Assembly (NCBI GenBank): GCA_014549065.1
Contig: JACDOX010000018.1
Coordinates: 6,742,151-6,806,150 of the forward strand
DNA: 64,000 bases
Source of the DNA: Cardinalis cardinalis
Taxonomy: Eukaryota > Chordata > Aves > Passeriformes > Cardinalidae
Reading direction: 5' to 3'
The notes below the pieces were generated by a model. The model did no database searches. It was not told the origin of the DNA and saw nothing but the letters and a program-made list of their open reading frames with translations. Shown piece after piece: positions 27,501 through 40,560 of this stretch (the first letter of the stretch is position 1; every line of letters begins with the position of its first letter). The translations under genes were made by a program, and so were the position numbers.

Positions 27501-29571
27501 TTCCATCTTGCTTTCACACTGGTTTATGTGTTTTAAATTATATTCTGTCACTCTCAAAATCCATGAACGTTGCTTTCCTCTATACCTACTTCTGCTTTNT
27601 TGATCTGTCTCCTTTCTTTCTTTGGGGGAATAAAAAATAGAAAAAATTACCATGATTACAGTATCTGATACTATCTATATAGCAAATTAGGCAGTAAAGG
27701 ACACTGTAATTTCTGTGTATTAATGGGAATTAATTGTGCTAAGAAATCTGAAGGGCTCAATCTCAAACCATTCCCAGCATGGCTATAACATAATTGTTTA
27801 GCACTGCATGCGCAGTGAGCATGGTCACTCTAATAGACACTGTCAGGACTTGTCTGGGTATTGGTAGTAAAGATTAAAGATAATAGCACAGTGTAATTGT
27901 CACAGAACTTAAAATGTATTATAAATAGAAGTCGATATTGNTATAATTTCAGCCATTATTAATGTGGATGGGAATAGCCCCCACACAGAAATTGGATGTG
28001 TGAGATCTGGTCTCTCAAGATTCTCAGTAAGAGGTCCCAAGNAATCTAATAGTAAAAAAATGGAAAGAAAAAAGCCCCAAAAACCATGAAGAAAGCAAGC
28101 GATTTTTTTGGGGATAGGATGAATTCAGAATACTTGAGTTGCACTTGATATAAAATCTTGAATTGTTCTCTGATTTTGCTATCAGATTAGTATTTGATTA
28201 ATCTCATGCTCAATGACATCTTACATTATAATGTCAAAGGGAGAAAGCAATTATGTGTAATAATACAAGACAATATCTGGGGGCAAGAAATACTTAATTT
28301 TCCAAATTGTCCAGTGCAATGAATTGACAAAGAAAGCATTTCTAGTAAGTGTTTCTTTCATTTAATCTTTTCCATATTTTAAATACTTTACAAGAGATAA
28401 AGTGTGATGTTTGTTTCTTTCTTCTATGTCAATCAGAACATCTGTTTAAAATCTTTCTGTACTCTGTAGGTGATAGTGATTCTGCAGTACCAACAATGCA
28501 GGAGGAAATGAACTTGCCCATTCATATTGCCAGACTACAATTTTCTTTTATTCTTTCCTTTTTCATATGTCANGCTGCTGCAACATTAGTAATTTTACAG
28601 CAATTTGCTGAGAATGTGTCTAACATCCCATTTATCTAGTTATGAACCTCACCTTGTTGTGCTGGGGTCAAGCTTTTAGCTAACAAAACATTTAAGAACT
28701 AGGAAAAACAAGTAGCATCACAATGAATTTTTGTATAAACAGTTCTGTATTTTGAAAACACCCTCTTGGTGTATGAAAAATCTTTCTTTGCCAACTTTCA
28801 GAGCCATTTCACATTTTCTGTCCCCTGTATGAGGAGTGGACTTTGTGGGTCATATTTTCCTCCATGAGATGTTCTACAAATATTTTCAGAATGAGTTTTT
28901 TAATGCAGTCACTTTGGGGGATATTGACAGAAAAACATATGTACAAATATAAAACTATTAGAGGCAGAGAGTGAAATAAATTCAAACTCTTTTTTAGAGA
29001 CAATTATTCAATTTTTACATTGCACAGAACTTACTTCTGCCATGCTTGCTGAGAAACATTTTATATTTTTGGTTATATGCATAAACAACCCTAGCATTTG
29101 CATACCCTTTGGAAAAAACATGGACTGACTTTTTGGAGTCAAAGTATCTCCTGTTTTTGGGCGATAGCCATGGCTGCATATGTTGTAGAGGTTTTTCGTG
29201 CATCTTCTTTTATTCTAAAAAAATGCTGANATTAATTTCACCAATGTCTTTGCATTATTCCACAAGCACTTTTCCTTCCTGTACATGGTCACTAANTCAA
29301 AAGACACACCTTTTCCAGGAAAAATAGTAATGGTCTTATCTTACATAACCTATTGCAAAAGTGATGTCTCAATCACATTAAGAAATTTATTGTTTTCATG
29401 TTTGTTCAGCAGTAAAAATGAAAAGCAATGGAAAGATTAAAATTACTTTTATGTTTTTACCTCAATTCCACTCCCTAAGACAAGACCGTAGATCATGCTA
29501 GAGCATTTGTTAGANCTGCTCCTTTAGTCTAATCTGAACACTGGTGAGTACAAATCGTGAATCTAGGGCAA
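24557..29571. other. Non-coding, no recognised repeat
   Basis: AT-rich unique-looking sequence. It includes a dyad CACTGC-atgc-GCAGTG at 27802-27817. Frames reach at most 110 codons (27271-27603) without a recognisable domain. Confidence 0.5.
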
Positions 29572-29659
29572 CAGCAGCAGCAGCCCAGGGGAAAAAAAAA
29601 GTAAAAAAAAAAAACCCAAACAACTCCAAAACACAATAAAAACCCTAAAAACCAAAAGA
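29572..29659 (+). repeat. (CAG)4 followed by A/C-rich low-complexity tract
   Basis: CAGCAGCAGCAG (29572-29583) precedes A9, A12 and repeated AAAAC/AACCC-like words up to 29659. The tract resembles the reverse complement of the G/T-rich tracts elsewhere in the window. Confidence 0.85.
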
Positions 29660-32600
29660 CAATTGTATTAATAATTCATATGTTCACTGTTCATTGTATG
29701 CAGAATCTGAATTTTAATAATGATGGAATAGTATAGTAGTGGACTTGGTTGAGTCAGTTTAAGGTGGGAGAATTGCAACACTTTTTCTCACTTCACTGGC
29801 TTTCATCCATAATGTGATCATAAACTCACTACCATTATTGTAGACTGTCAATCTTTATGGAGGACNGAGGAAGTATTTTGTATAAAATCAGTGGCTGAAG
29901 TTCTTGTAAGGCTTAACCTTTCTTCTCAAAAGGTTGAAACACCTGTCTTCCAGTGCCACTTTTTTTTTTGTAGAAATCCCTTTCTGAACATTTTTCTTTC
30001 CTGACTGCTGCCATCATTTCAATCATTTATTTCCATTCTTTTTCTCTTGCATCTCTTTCCTTGAACAGAAAATTAAGCTTTTCAAAATTTCTTATGACTT
30101 GACAGGATCCTTCAGTATATTTTATTTCCCTTTCCATTTCCTTCTCTAGAAAATTATTCTCTGTGCACCTTAATCTTTACATCTGTTATGTTGAGAAAAA
30201 GAGTTAGTAACTTACAAGGCAATGGGAAAAATAAAATCTAAGTATATTGGCAAACCATAAATGTTATCCTTTACTTCCTACATCATCATTCGTGAGATTG
30301 TAGGATAATTTAAGGCATCACACCAGTGGCAATTTTATAGATGGTGTAATATTTTGCTCAGTCAATAGTGGATTTTGATGTTACTGAAACCTTTTGCTAT
30401 TCAACTCTGCATGCATGCAGGAAGTGCAGAAGTCGAGAATTGTGTTTTCTTGCTACTTCACAAAGTCCTTCTGTAATAATTTGGCCTTTTGCATGAACAA
30501 TTCTGCATGCTGCATTCTTTCATTTTCTTTACACATTGGCCATACAGTTTAAAACAGTGCATATATATATAAAATGGGGAAAAATAACACTTTGGTATGA
30601 GCATGGGAATCTTTGCTCCATTTATATATGCACTGCATAAACAGCTTTTAAATGTGCTATTATAATATGCAAGAGTCTATTTCTGTCTGTGATATTCCTG
30701 TGAGAATATCACAGATATTCCTGTGAGAGGGAAAGACGATCGTCTGCAAGGTGCAGTTGAGTGGGAGAAACAAGTCTTGCAAATTACTGTGGGTAATGGG
30801 GAGGTGAGAACCATGTTCTTTTTGGTTAAGAATAACCTCCAACAAGCACTGTTCAGTGTTTTGGCAGCAGTTGAAGCAATTGTCTCAGCTTTCCAGGGGT
30901 CTGGCAGGGCCAGCCGTAGAATTATGGATGTTTATGCCTATAGTCAGCTCCTCTCAGTCTGTTGCCCATGTTGTAATGTATAGGTCAAACCTGAGTAAGC
31001 ATTCCTTAGCACATTATATGAAATTACAGTGTTGGTATCCAAGCTGGGCTGGTCTTTTGCACCATGAAACTACTTCTTTGACTCACAACTTTTCCTGAAA
31101 CTTAACGTGAATTCCAGTTGAAATTGTCTTTCAATGTTTGGACGTCTTGTTGAGCAACTGCACTCCTAGCAAGGTTAGTCCACAACTGTACATTACACAG
31201 CCTTTTTTACACAGTGTTAATGTGAAAGGCTGGCTCTCCAAGCTTAGCTGCTATGACCACAACTCAAAAAGAATATCAGGGGTTTCTCCAAACACTCACC
31301 TTGGGCCACAATATTTTTTATGAAGGACCACTTGGTCCAGATTCATTCAAGATATTCCAGGGCAAGGAGGCCATCTAGTATGGAGTCCATGTAATTATTA
31401 CATTATTTCAACAGTTTGAGGGGTAAATAAATAAATAAAGAATCAATCAATTGTTCCTTGCAGCTAGTGTCTGTATACAGGCTGTATATATCTTATATGC
31501 AATAGAGTATATTACTAAAGAATGTTCTGTTTGGGAGGGCACTTTGTCAGAATTTAGTCATTTTATGCAGGGAGCAGATTCAAGTTATGATAATGTCAAT
31601 GCAGGCCAGCAGTAAACTTGTGTTAGAGCTGGTACTGGCCTTAACCCTAAAAATATACTGATTACACGCCACAGTTTGAGATGATTGTAAGAATGGCATT
31701 TACAATATACAATGTAAGAACCATAGCCATACTGCAATATTGNTCAATCTGTGCTGTTTTTACGTCAGTTCTGACTCTTGAACACATTCCAATACTTCAG
31801 TCTTGCCATATTGCATCTTATTATATCAAGTGCCAAAAGCAATAACATAAAACCTTTGTTTTTCCTACATGCTTCATTTAATCTCTAAAAGCAGGACTCA
31901 GTTCAGTGGAGTGTGTACATACACCAGCATTACACCAGTCCCATTCTGGAACCACAGCAGCCTTTGCTCGTAAATTTCTAGACCACAGCAATGCCCAAGT
32001 GAAGCATATAGGTGAAAACTATGAGAAGTTTAGTATCTAGTAAATCTAAGAGTCACTTCCTGTAGCATTTGCAGTAAACCTCGTCTAGATGGTTGTATTT
32101 TAAAGCTACATGCTCTAAAAGGATTTAGCCTTGTCTTGGCACTAGCTGAAAGAGTGGGATATAATGTGTGCAGAACTTTATATTGCATTACAGTAAGATG
32201 ATTCATTTCTTATTAGTTCTGGGTGAATGTATGTGGGGGAAGAAGTAAAAGGGAGGGTGAACTTAGTTCTAAGAATATAAATTTAAAAAAAGTCAAACTG
32301 TAAACATGGTATTTGAGTATAAATATAGACTGTCATATTTTCAATGACACTCTTACAGTAATTAGCACTTTTTGAAAGTGTATTATTTGCCTCCAGAAGG
32401 AGAAAGTGTGGCTTTGCTGGAGCTGCGCGTAAACAGCTTCAAGTGCAAGTTGACATGATTTTTCCAAATAAAAAATCTAGAATAGACTGAGACCCAACAG
32501 TGCTTGACATAGAAAAGATACTGCTGATGAATACATAATACATTTCTAGAAAGCTAAGGAAACCAGTGAAAAGCAATTTAAGACAGGACTATGGACTGCC

Positions 32601-33720
32601 TAACTTGAGAAAATTATAGTGCATTGGGCTAGACTCTCTNGAAAATTATTTCAGAGGAGCAGACACTTACAAGGAGTAACAGATCACTTCCTACATGACT
32701 ACTTTGAAGGTAACTGAAGTAAATTGTACATCATTCCAAATGACCATCANATCTATTTTCCATCCATTGCTAACATCTTCTGGTAAACCAACTATNTTTC
32801 TTTGTTATAGAAGCTCANNTTTTCAACACTTTGTATGCCAAACNTATAAAACAAATCTCTTTCAAAGACCTTTCTTCCCATGTCCCAAATATGCATTACC
32901 AGTGGAAGTTTATAATAATGATCTTTATGTGTTAGCAGGAAGGGGCTTGCAAAATGCGATACAGGAAAACTGACTCACAATTGTGTAGAATTAAAGGCAA
33001 TAGTCATGTTTCATGNTACCTGTGGCTGGGCTAACATATGGCTGTCAGGAAGAAGAACCAAATGTATTTGTTAAATTATTTATTTTTAAACTTAGCTGTG
33101 TGTCCCATCTGTAGTTTTTAATTAATTGTACTTGTTTTCTTGCTTTTACTTTTACAATGGTAAGCAGTAGTTGCCATGGTATATAAGATTCTGTGTGATT
33201 TTCATTTGTGGTCTTCAAAGCAGTAGTTNGTCTTCAGTGGGTATTTGCATGTTGTTCAGGTTTCTTCTCAGTGAGTTCAATAAGTCATCTTTCAACTTTT
33301 CTTGACAAAGCAAATCCATTTTTAGTCTTGGCATCTCCAGTTTTATCCATTGTTGGTTGATACTTTAGTCATGAGGAAGGCTGGAAGAAATGGAAACTGT
33401 GAAAATACCGGAGTAATAAGAAAAAGCTCCATTTTTTTCAAATGTCATCAAGTCTGAGATAAAAATTAAAACCAGGCACAGTGTAGTTGTTGCCAATCAT
33501 TTGTTTTTCAGCCTTATAAAGACAGCTTTTAGTTTTTCATCTGCATGTGCTCACTGTAATTCAAGCATTATTCAACATTTACGTCTAGTAATAAAATGTG
33601 ATCCTAGCAACCTCATAAAGAAAAACTCCATGACCTTTCCTAAATCCTGTGTTAAAAGTCAGCATTTCTTTAGTTCATCAGAATGCTGTAAAGGAGAGTA
33701 GCTGTATGACTTGCCTTTCT
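29660..33720. other. Non-coding, no recognised repeat
   Basis: Unique-looking sequence with no gene. It contains a hairpin plus direct repeat at 30689-30728, a short (AAAT)n at 31425-31438, and a cluster of Ns at 32750-32844. Confidence 0.5.
30689..30728. repeat. Hairpin with an overlapping direct repeat
   Basis: GTGATATTC (30689-30697) and GAATATCAC (30704-30712) are perfect 9-bp arms around ctgtga. The 15-base word gatattcctgtgaga at 30691-30705 recurs exactly at 30714-30728. Combined inverted and direct repetition in 40 bp fits a local replication template switch. Confidence 0.8.
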
Positions 33721-33756
33721 AGAAAAAAAACAAAAAACCCCAAANCAAAACCCCTA
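33721..33756 (+). repeat. A/C-rich low-complexity tract
   Basis: A8, A6 and AAAACCCC-like words with one N. Same character as the tracts at 24445, 29591 and 60202. Confidence 0.85.
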
Positions 33757-35544
33757 GAGATTTGTATTAGTTTGCCTCCTAAGATAAATTTCCAGGGTGG
33801 GTTTTCTGTGAATCCATTAGTTGCCTAGTAGCTTTGCAAGTTAAAAAATGAGTTAACACTGATGAAGATCTAAAGAATAAAGCAATTGAGGTTTAAAAGC
33901 AAAAAATAAATTCGGTTTTGTGGTGGGCGACAACTGATCACTAAAACTATACAAGAAACAAAGATGAGGGGAAAATTTACTCAATTATTCTGTTGAAAGT
34001 GTATGGGAAAGAGATAAAATTTCCTTAAAGGAAAAAAAAAAAAGATTATTTCGCCAAGAAATTAGGCAATGATGGAGGCCTGTTTCTCTCAAAAACCTTT
34101 CACTATGTTTTTTTAACTTAGNAAACTTTTCCTCTTGAGGACTGTATACTCCTCTTTATCATTGTTACTCAAATGGCAGGGGAGTATATTTTTTTAATTT
34201 GCTCAATATTAAAAAAGTTATAAATGTAAANATGTGAAGATAGCTAAAGAGAATAAAATTCTAGATTGTCATTCAGTAAAAAAAGGCAAGTTTAGAGTAA
34301 CTTCAGTATNTTATATATTGCATGCTGTGTATCTGGTTACATTATATTTAAATCTCTAACAAATGTAAAACNCCCTGCCTATCCAAGCTCAACAATTCAT
34401 TGCCTTGATTGATGTTGACCACAAGGATAAAAAATTCAGTGTTTATTGTCAAACCAGAANCTGTGGTGTGAGAAAGATATCAGGGCAGTTACAGAAAAGA
34501 AGCTGAAAAGAGAGCAAAACCAGAAATCTGTTAAAAATAGTTGAGACGAAGTGTCTCTGTTCTTGAAGATGATGTACTGTACTTTCTGTTATACAATACA
34601 AAGGAAAGTGATTATAGCAAATTGGCTGTAAAAACACAGACCAGTAACATTTTGTTCTTGTTTTCTTGTGGGATAAAATGTATTGTGGGCTCTGGGGACT
34701 TGAAAGGAAGTACATTGCAGGAGGTCTGCAGGAAGATATAGTTGAGAGATGAGTTTCCAAGTTGCTAAAGAAAGTATAAAATGAGCAAACCTAAAAATAG
34801 AAATNTGGAGAAATGAGGAAGATGCACAACGGGAGAATGAAAGACAATGCATAACCAGTTAAGCTTTTTCAGAANAAAAGAACAAGAAACAGTGTCAGAT
34901 TGGTATGATTGTTCAAATACACGTCTTTTCTTACATTTTTATTCTTCTCATTACTAAGTGTGTTTCTTATTCTCTTTTTGTAGAAATTTTTAGGAATAAA
35001 ATGTATGTTCCATTTTTAAGGTCTCTATGTCTGGCAATGCACAAAAAACATGAAATGTCAATAGATTCCTTTGTTATACTGAAGTTGCTGAAAGAAATAA
35101 ACTTTGAAANTAACTGAAGAGATAGAAAATTAGTTGTCATTTCCCCTTTAAATGATGGGGAATAATATGAAATGGATATTGGCTTTCATTTTAGGGCAGA
35201 GAGGAACCTTACTTAAAAATTATGTTAGCATTTTAGAGAATAAATGTGCCGCTAAAGCTACCAAGTTCACAACATCTCTTAGAACACAGTCTCCTAAAAT
35301 CCTGGCCTATCTACATAAAGATACATGAGATCAAGTCCTTCAGAATCTATTTAAAAAAAAAAAAAAAACAAACTGTAAAACATTCACAACATTAATCAAA
35401 CTTTTTATTGTCTTATGACTTAAGGCCTTTGGTTTTGCAGAAGAGGACACAGGGGTCCTGTGAGATACCAAGTTGTTCATGTGCCAGTGAAACATCCTTT
35501 CTGCCAAGAAGGCTAATGGTGTCTTAGGCTGCTTTACACAAAGT
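33757..35544. other. Non-coding, no recognised repeat
   Basis: AT-rich unique-looking sequence with A-runs near 34030-34042 and 35353-35368. The 103-codon minus frame at 34449-34760 shows no domain. Confidence 0.5.
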
Positions 35545-36110
35545 ATTGCCAGCAAGTCAAGGGAGGTGATATTTCCCCTCTGGTCAGCCATGGTGAGGCC
35601 ACATCTGCAGTGTTGTGTCCAGTTCTGGGTGCACAGTGCAAGTGACAGACATAAAGGAGAGAATCCAGCAAAGACTCACTGAGGTGACTGAAGTCTGGAG
35701 CATCTCTCCAATGGAAAAAGGCTGAGAGAGCTGGCACTGTTCAGTCTGGGAAGAGAAAGCTCAGGAGGATGTTATTAATGTGTATAAATACTTGAAAGGA
35801 GGGTGCAAAGAGGACAGACCCAGGCTCTTTCAGTGGTGCTCAGTGTCAGGACCAGAGCCAGTGGCACAAACTGTGGCACAGGAGGTTCCCTCTGAACATC
35901 AGAAAACATTTTTTCCTGGTAGGTGTGACTGAACACTGGCACAGATAGCCCAGAAATGTGGAATCTCTACCCTTGGAGATATTCAAAGGCCATCTGAACA
36001 TCAGTCTGGGCAGCTCACTCTGGGTGGCTGGGCTGGAGNGGGAGGGTCGGACCACATAACCTCCAGAGCTCACTTTCAACCTCAATAATTTTGCAATTCT
36101 GTGATTCTTC
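35545..36110 (+). pseudogene. CR1 LINE, 3' fragment, decayed
   Basis: About 565 bp in CR1 sense orientation. Recognisable blocks are 'caagtcaagggaggtgat' near the start, 'gccacatctgcagtgttgtg', 'ggctgagagagctggcactg', 'gaggttccctctgaacatc', and the 3' end 'caattctgtgattctt', a remnant of the ATTCTRTG tail. It covers the end of the reverse-transcriptase reading frame and the 3' UTR. Stops and indels interrupt the frame. It is a different, more diverged copy than the one at 18606. Confidence 0.92.
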
Positions 36111-37924
36111 AGTTAGTTGAGAAGATAAAGGTTGTTCTTAATGTTTTGATTCAACTGCAAGTATCTTTCCATGGTGCTTGTTAAAATAACTTTTTTTTTC
36201 TCATTCTATTCAAAGAATTTCCTTCTTCCTTCTTTGAGTCTCAGAATAATACCTTCTTCCTTTTAATTGTCACAACTCCATTTGTATGCTCCCTGGTATA
36301 TATGGGCAGGTTTACAACAAACTGCTACATTTAGAAATTCAAAATCAATTTCTAAATTAAAAAAAAAAGCTACAATAACAACACAGCAAAACTTCTTGAA
36401 TTATAAATACACAAAATGTTTCATATCCACCAACATGTTTCAAATCAATAATTTGTAGCTCAAATCAAGTTTATGCCCTGTAGCACAATTAATCAATGAT
36501 AAGTTGGCTTCTTTCTTTTCATAACAGAAAAATGGATACAGTAAAATACTGCACAAATTCAAAGCTACAGAAACACATGTGTATTAAATATACATGACTG
36601 AAATACTATGCATGTTGTGCCAAAGTTGCAAGAACTTTTTTTTNAATTAATTTTCTTGCCAGTTCTTCTGAAATATAGAATATACATTTTTATCTGCAAA
36701 AAAATTCAGGCTAAAGTCCATGCTTCTCTTTCTTGAACAGGTAAAAGCTGATTTTTCTAACGACAGAATTAAGTTTAAAATTCCAGTTAAAAACTCAAAA
36801 TATATAGCTAAGGATCTATTCAATTTGAGCTGACAAAGAGGAAACAGAAGTAAAATTATTGCAATACATAAACAGCAGAAAGATATGTATATAATATGAA
36901 TACCTTTTTCAAATGTGTCTATTTTAAAAGGAAATTTATCCAATAAGGGTCATAGGTTTCTTGTCTTAATAGCTGAAAGTTATTTAACAAGGGGAAACGA
37001 TCAACAATATAATTTTTTTTTTATCTAATAACAGTTAGATAATAAAAAATCATCTCAAGGTTGATGAAATTACATTTATCATAATGAAATCACATTATTT
37101 ATATTAATTTATTTTTCAAATATACAATGTTCTTTTCCCTTTTGAAATGCAATCTGCTGTTAACCTTCTACAGTAAATATCTGCAGTTTCTTTTGGCTGG
37201 CTAGTATAAAAAAGAATCATTAATATAAATTTAAAGGGTTGATATTTTAATAAATTATATGGAATTAGGAAGAAACATCCATATTCCTGTTTTTTCAAAC
37301 TTGTGGATCTGTAAGGATTTTCACATCGTTCCTTTATTGCTTGTGCTTAATTTGGACATTAAAAACCTCCAAACAACCCAGACAATTATTTAATGGTTTT
37401 TTTGTAACATTAGACACATGTAATGGAGGTCTATCAGCAATGAAGAGAGACAAGGAAGACTTTGAGGTAGTCAAAGAATACGATTTTATTGTGGGATANA
37501 AATGCTTGCATACTATTTTAGGGAGACTAGAAATGTTTTGCTACAATGATTGGGTTAAAGATCACATAAAAAAGCATACATTTTAAANATCTCTTGCTTG
37601 CAGAAGTCTGATGTAATTTTCTTTTTCTGGTAAACCCATCTGATTGAACCTTCTTGCAATCTTGATTTAATCCTCAAAGTTTTGTTTGCTCTTGCCAAGG
37701 CATTTTGTTTATCAAATCTCTTATGCTAATAAGGTCTAAAGTACTCTCTGTTTTGTGTACCCCAGCAGAGGTCTAGTAGTAAACAAATAGAATGAGCTTA
37801 CCTCATATAACCATACGAANGCTGGAGTCCTCTAGCTTCACTGGCAAGTTAAAACGAGGCACTTCCAGACACTGCGCCGCCTCCTTGTGTTTTTTCTCCG
37901 AGTCTTGGAAAGATTAAAATTTCA
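36111..37924. other. Non-coding, no recognised repeat
   Basis: Very AT-rich unique-looking sequence. A small dyad TTATCTAA/TTAGATAA lies near 37020-37045. A GC bump with several CpG (37850-37905) lies just before the next element. No gene is seen. Confidence 0.5.
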
Positions 37925-38240
37925 CAATGTCTGTTCCACCTGTACACCACTGTACTAGTGAAAAAGTTCTTCCAAAAGTGTGATTTGACTATTGCAACTA
38001 TTTCTAACACTTCTTGCTCTCATTTATATCTCTGCTGCTCAAGTAGAGAGTTGTGACTGTCTCCTGAACTGTCAGAATAAATGAGCTCTCAATTTGTCCT
38101 CTTAGGTCTTCTTACTATCTTTCAAACCCTTCCCTGAGCTCAGACCTTTGGACAGCCTTTTTGAGTTTTGCTGGCCCAGAACTCAACGTAGTATTAATGT
38201 ATTGTTCAACTAAGTTGCAATCTTGACTTTTAACACTTAG
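37925..38240 (-). mobile_element. Possible old CR1-like LINE relic
   Basis: Antisense CR1-type block order is discernible: 'gtgaaaaagttcttccaaaa' near 37958, a degraded middle, then 'ttgctggcccagaactcaac' near 38168, which parallels the 'cgcccagaactgga' block of CR1 elements. Both landmarks fall in the expected order and rough spacing, but divergence is high and the 3' tail is absent. Confidence 0.45.
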
Positions 38241-39968
38241 GCTGACTTGAAGGAGAANATTTTATTTAGAGGCATGTCATGCAGTTTTAACAAAATGTGT
38301 AAGAGATTTGAAAGTCTGAGGTGAAATGAACATTTTCCAATTGCTTTGTACAGTAGTATTTAAAAGAAGCCAGATACTTTTTCATGTGAATGATTCAGGT
38401 AGACAAATTCAAAATTTATGAGGCCTGTGGTGTGCTGTCCTTAAGTACTGATAAGTGACTCAATTTGGAAGAGCATTTTCATACATGTTTTAGCTAAAGT
38501 ACCTTTGAAGTTTCATACAGGATAATTAAACATTGCATGTCAGAATCTTAAAAGAAAAGTGTTATTATTAGCCTTTTTAGAATTATTTCAAAGCATATTT
38601 CATCTTAACCACCTACGTTTATAGTCTAGGTAAACATTAGCTTTCTTTTCATCCTTATTTTTAGCTAGTGTATTGCTTCTGTGGCCGTGAGAGTGAGTAC
38701 TTGCTTTGATTTCTCATGAGGCTGATAGAATTCATTGCCTAAAGTTCATAGACTGCTGAGATAATGTGGCTTTATTGTAAATGAATACCAAATAAATTAT
38801 ATTAAAAAGTAAGATGGAGGGAAAAAGAGACCAGAACACACACTTGTGATTTTTTTCAAGATCCGTGCATGAAATCCCTGCTGCTCTATGAATATTCTTA
38901 CTTCAACATATTTCTACTGAGTTGAAAGTAGGAATCCAATGAATGCTAAAGAGGTTGAAGAGGTAGTGTTTTTACCGAACTTAACCAGTTAATTCAGAAC
39001 ACGACACAGTGGTGTAAAGACTTTGCATAGAGAACAGGTTCACATTCCTACGTGCTTCAGCTGCATTTTAGTGATGCAAACGATACCATGCACTGCTGAT
39101 TGGGTTCTATATTTGATATCATGCCCACTTTAATTCATGTTACCAAACCAGAATGTATGTGCTGAGTCTTAAGCAGTGAGTCATTGCTGCCTTGAACTTA
39201 GCTGCCTTGTAAGTCCTGAGATTGCCTTAAAGGCTACAGTAGGTAGTCTAAATTGGGTCACACACAAATCTCTCTTGATTCGAAGTACTTGGGTAGGGGT
39301 CTTCAGTGATAGTAAGTTTGATTGGCATCAATAACTTGACTTGTGCAAAAGGACTTGGGGAATATCTTATCATGTTTAGGAAACTTTGCTATCTAAAGAA
39401 ATGTTGAGGGGAACTTGTAATAGATTGTTTAATCAAAACAAGGAGTACATAATTTTGCCCCAAGAAGACTTGAGGGCCATTTGAACAAGAAAATAATTGT
39501 TATATCTTAAAAATTGAACCTAGGCAGGCCTAGGGCAAAAGAAGAGAAAAAATTATATTTTCAGGAAAATTCATCCAGCAGTATGATTTCACTGTTGGTA
39601 CTAGTTGTATCACCTCTTTTTAATGGGTGATGTTACTTTGCTATCTCAAAAATACGTCTAGAGAGATATTCAGTCCTTAGGCCAAAACGTCTCGTTCACT
39701 CACCCTACAAGACACAGAGGGGGAGTGAAACACTAAATTTTACGCAAGAAATCATCAAGAAGAAATCATTTCTGTGACCATCTGCAATATGCATTACAAA
39801 TGGTAAATATGAATAAAATATATAAATGCAAAGTACATGATAAAAGTCTATCTATTAATAAAATATACAAATTCAGAGTATACGATAAGAGTCTATCTCA
39901 AGTGGTAGGCTGTAAATAAATCATTTTGGGTTTTATTTCTTCTGGAAGAATATGGTAAGAAGCCTTGT
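38241..39968. other. Non-coding, no recognised interspersed repeat
   Basis: AT-rich unique-looking sequence; the only repeat seen is a 45-bp tandem duplication at 39812-39901. Confidence 0.5.
39812..39901 (+). repeat. 45-bp tandem duplication, two copies
   Basis: Copy 1 (39812-39856) and copy 2 (39857-39901) both open with aataaaatata and close with a/gagtctatct. They differ at several positions, so the duplication is not recent. Direct adjacency without spacer is observed. Confidence 0.85.
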
Positions 39969-40560
39969 TGTCATTTCACTCCAGCCAGCAGCCAAGCCCT
40001 ATGCAGCTGCTCCCTGACTCCTCCACCAGAAGGATCAGGGAGAGAATTGTAAGAGTAAATGCTAGAAAACTCATGGGTTGAGATNAAAACTGTTTAATAG
40101 GAAAAGCAAAAGCCATTCACACAAACAAATCAAAACAAGGATCTAATTCACTGCTTCCCAAGGGCAGGCAGGTGCTCAGTCATCTCCAGGAAACCCAGGA
40201 CCCCATCATGTGCAACAGTGATTTGTGAAGAGAAACAACATCATTCCAAGCATTCTCCCCTTCCTCCTTTTCCCCCCACACTTTATATACTGAGCATGAT
40301 GTCATTAGGTCTGGAATATCCCTTTGGTCAGTTGGGNTCACCTGTTCCTGCTGCGTCTCCTCCCAACCTCTCAGGTACCCAAACTTCTTCACTGACATNG
40401 TTGTGCAAAAAGCAGAAAAGGCCTTGGCTCTGTCTAGATCCTCCTCAGAAATAACAAAAATATCTCTCTGTTGTCAACTCTCTGTTCAACATAAAACCAA
40501 ACCAAAGTCCAGTATTAGGCACTGTGAAGAAAATTAACTCTACCCCAGATGAAACCAGCA
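39969..40560 (-). mobile_element. Near-complete solo LTR of a passerine endogenous retrovirus (ERVL-like)
   Basis: About 592 bp. On the minus strand it opens TGCTGGTTTCATCTGGGG and closes near GAAATGACA. In order, minus strand, I see 'gagttaattttcttcacagt', 'gccaaggccttttctgcttt', 'ccaactgaccaaagggatat', a TATA-like 'tatataaagtg' (plus-strand 40279-40289), 'ttcctggagatgactgag', and 'ctattaaacag' near the expected polyadenylation zone. This block order matches a widespread bird LTR family. No viral coding region adjoins it, so it is a solo LTR. AGCCTT occurs on both sides (39961-39966 and 40563-40568), each two bases outside the TG/CA ends, and may be the target-site duplication. Class is from recall. 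Confidence 0.88.
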
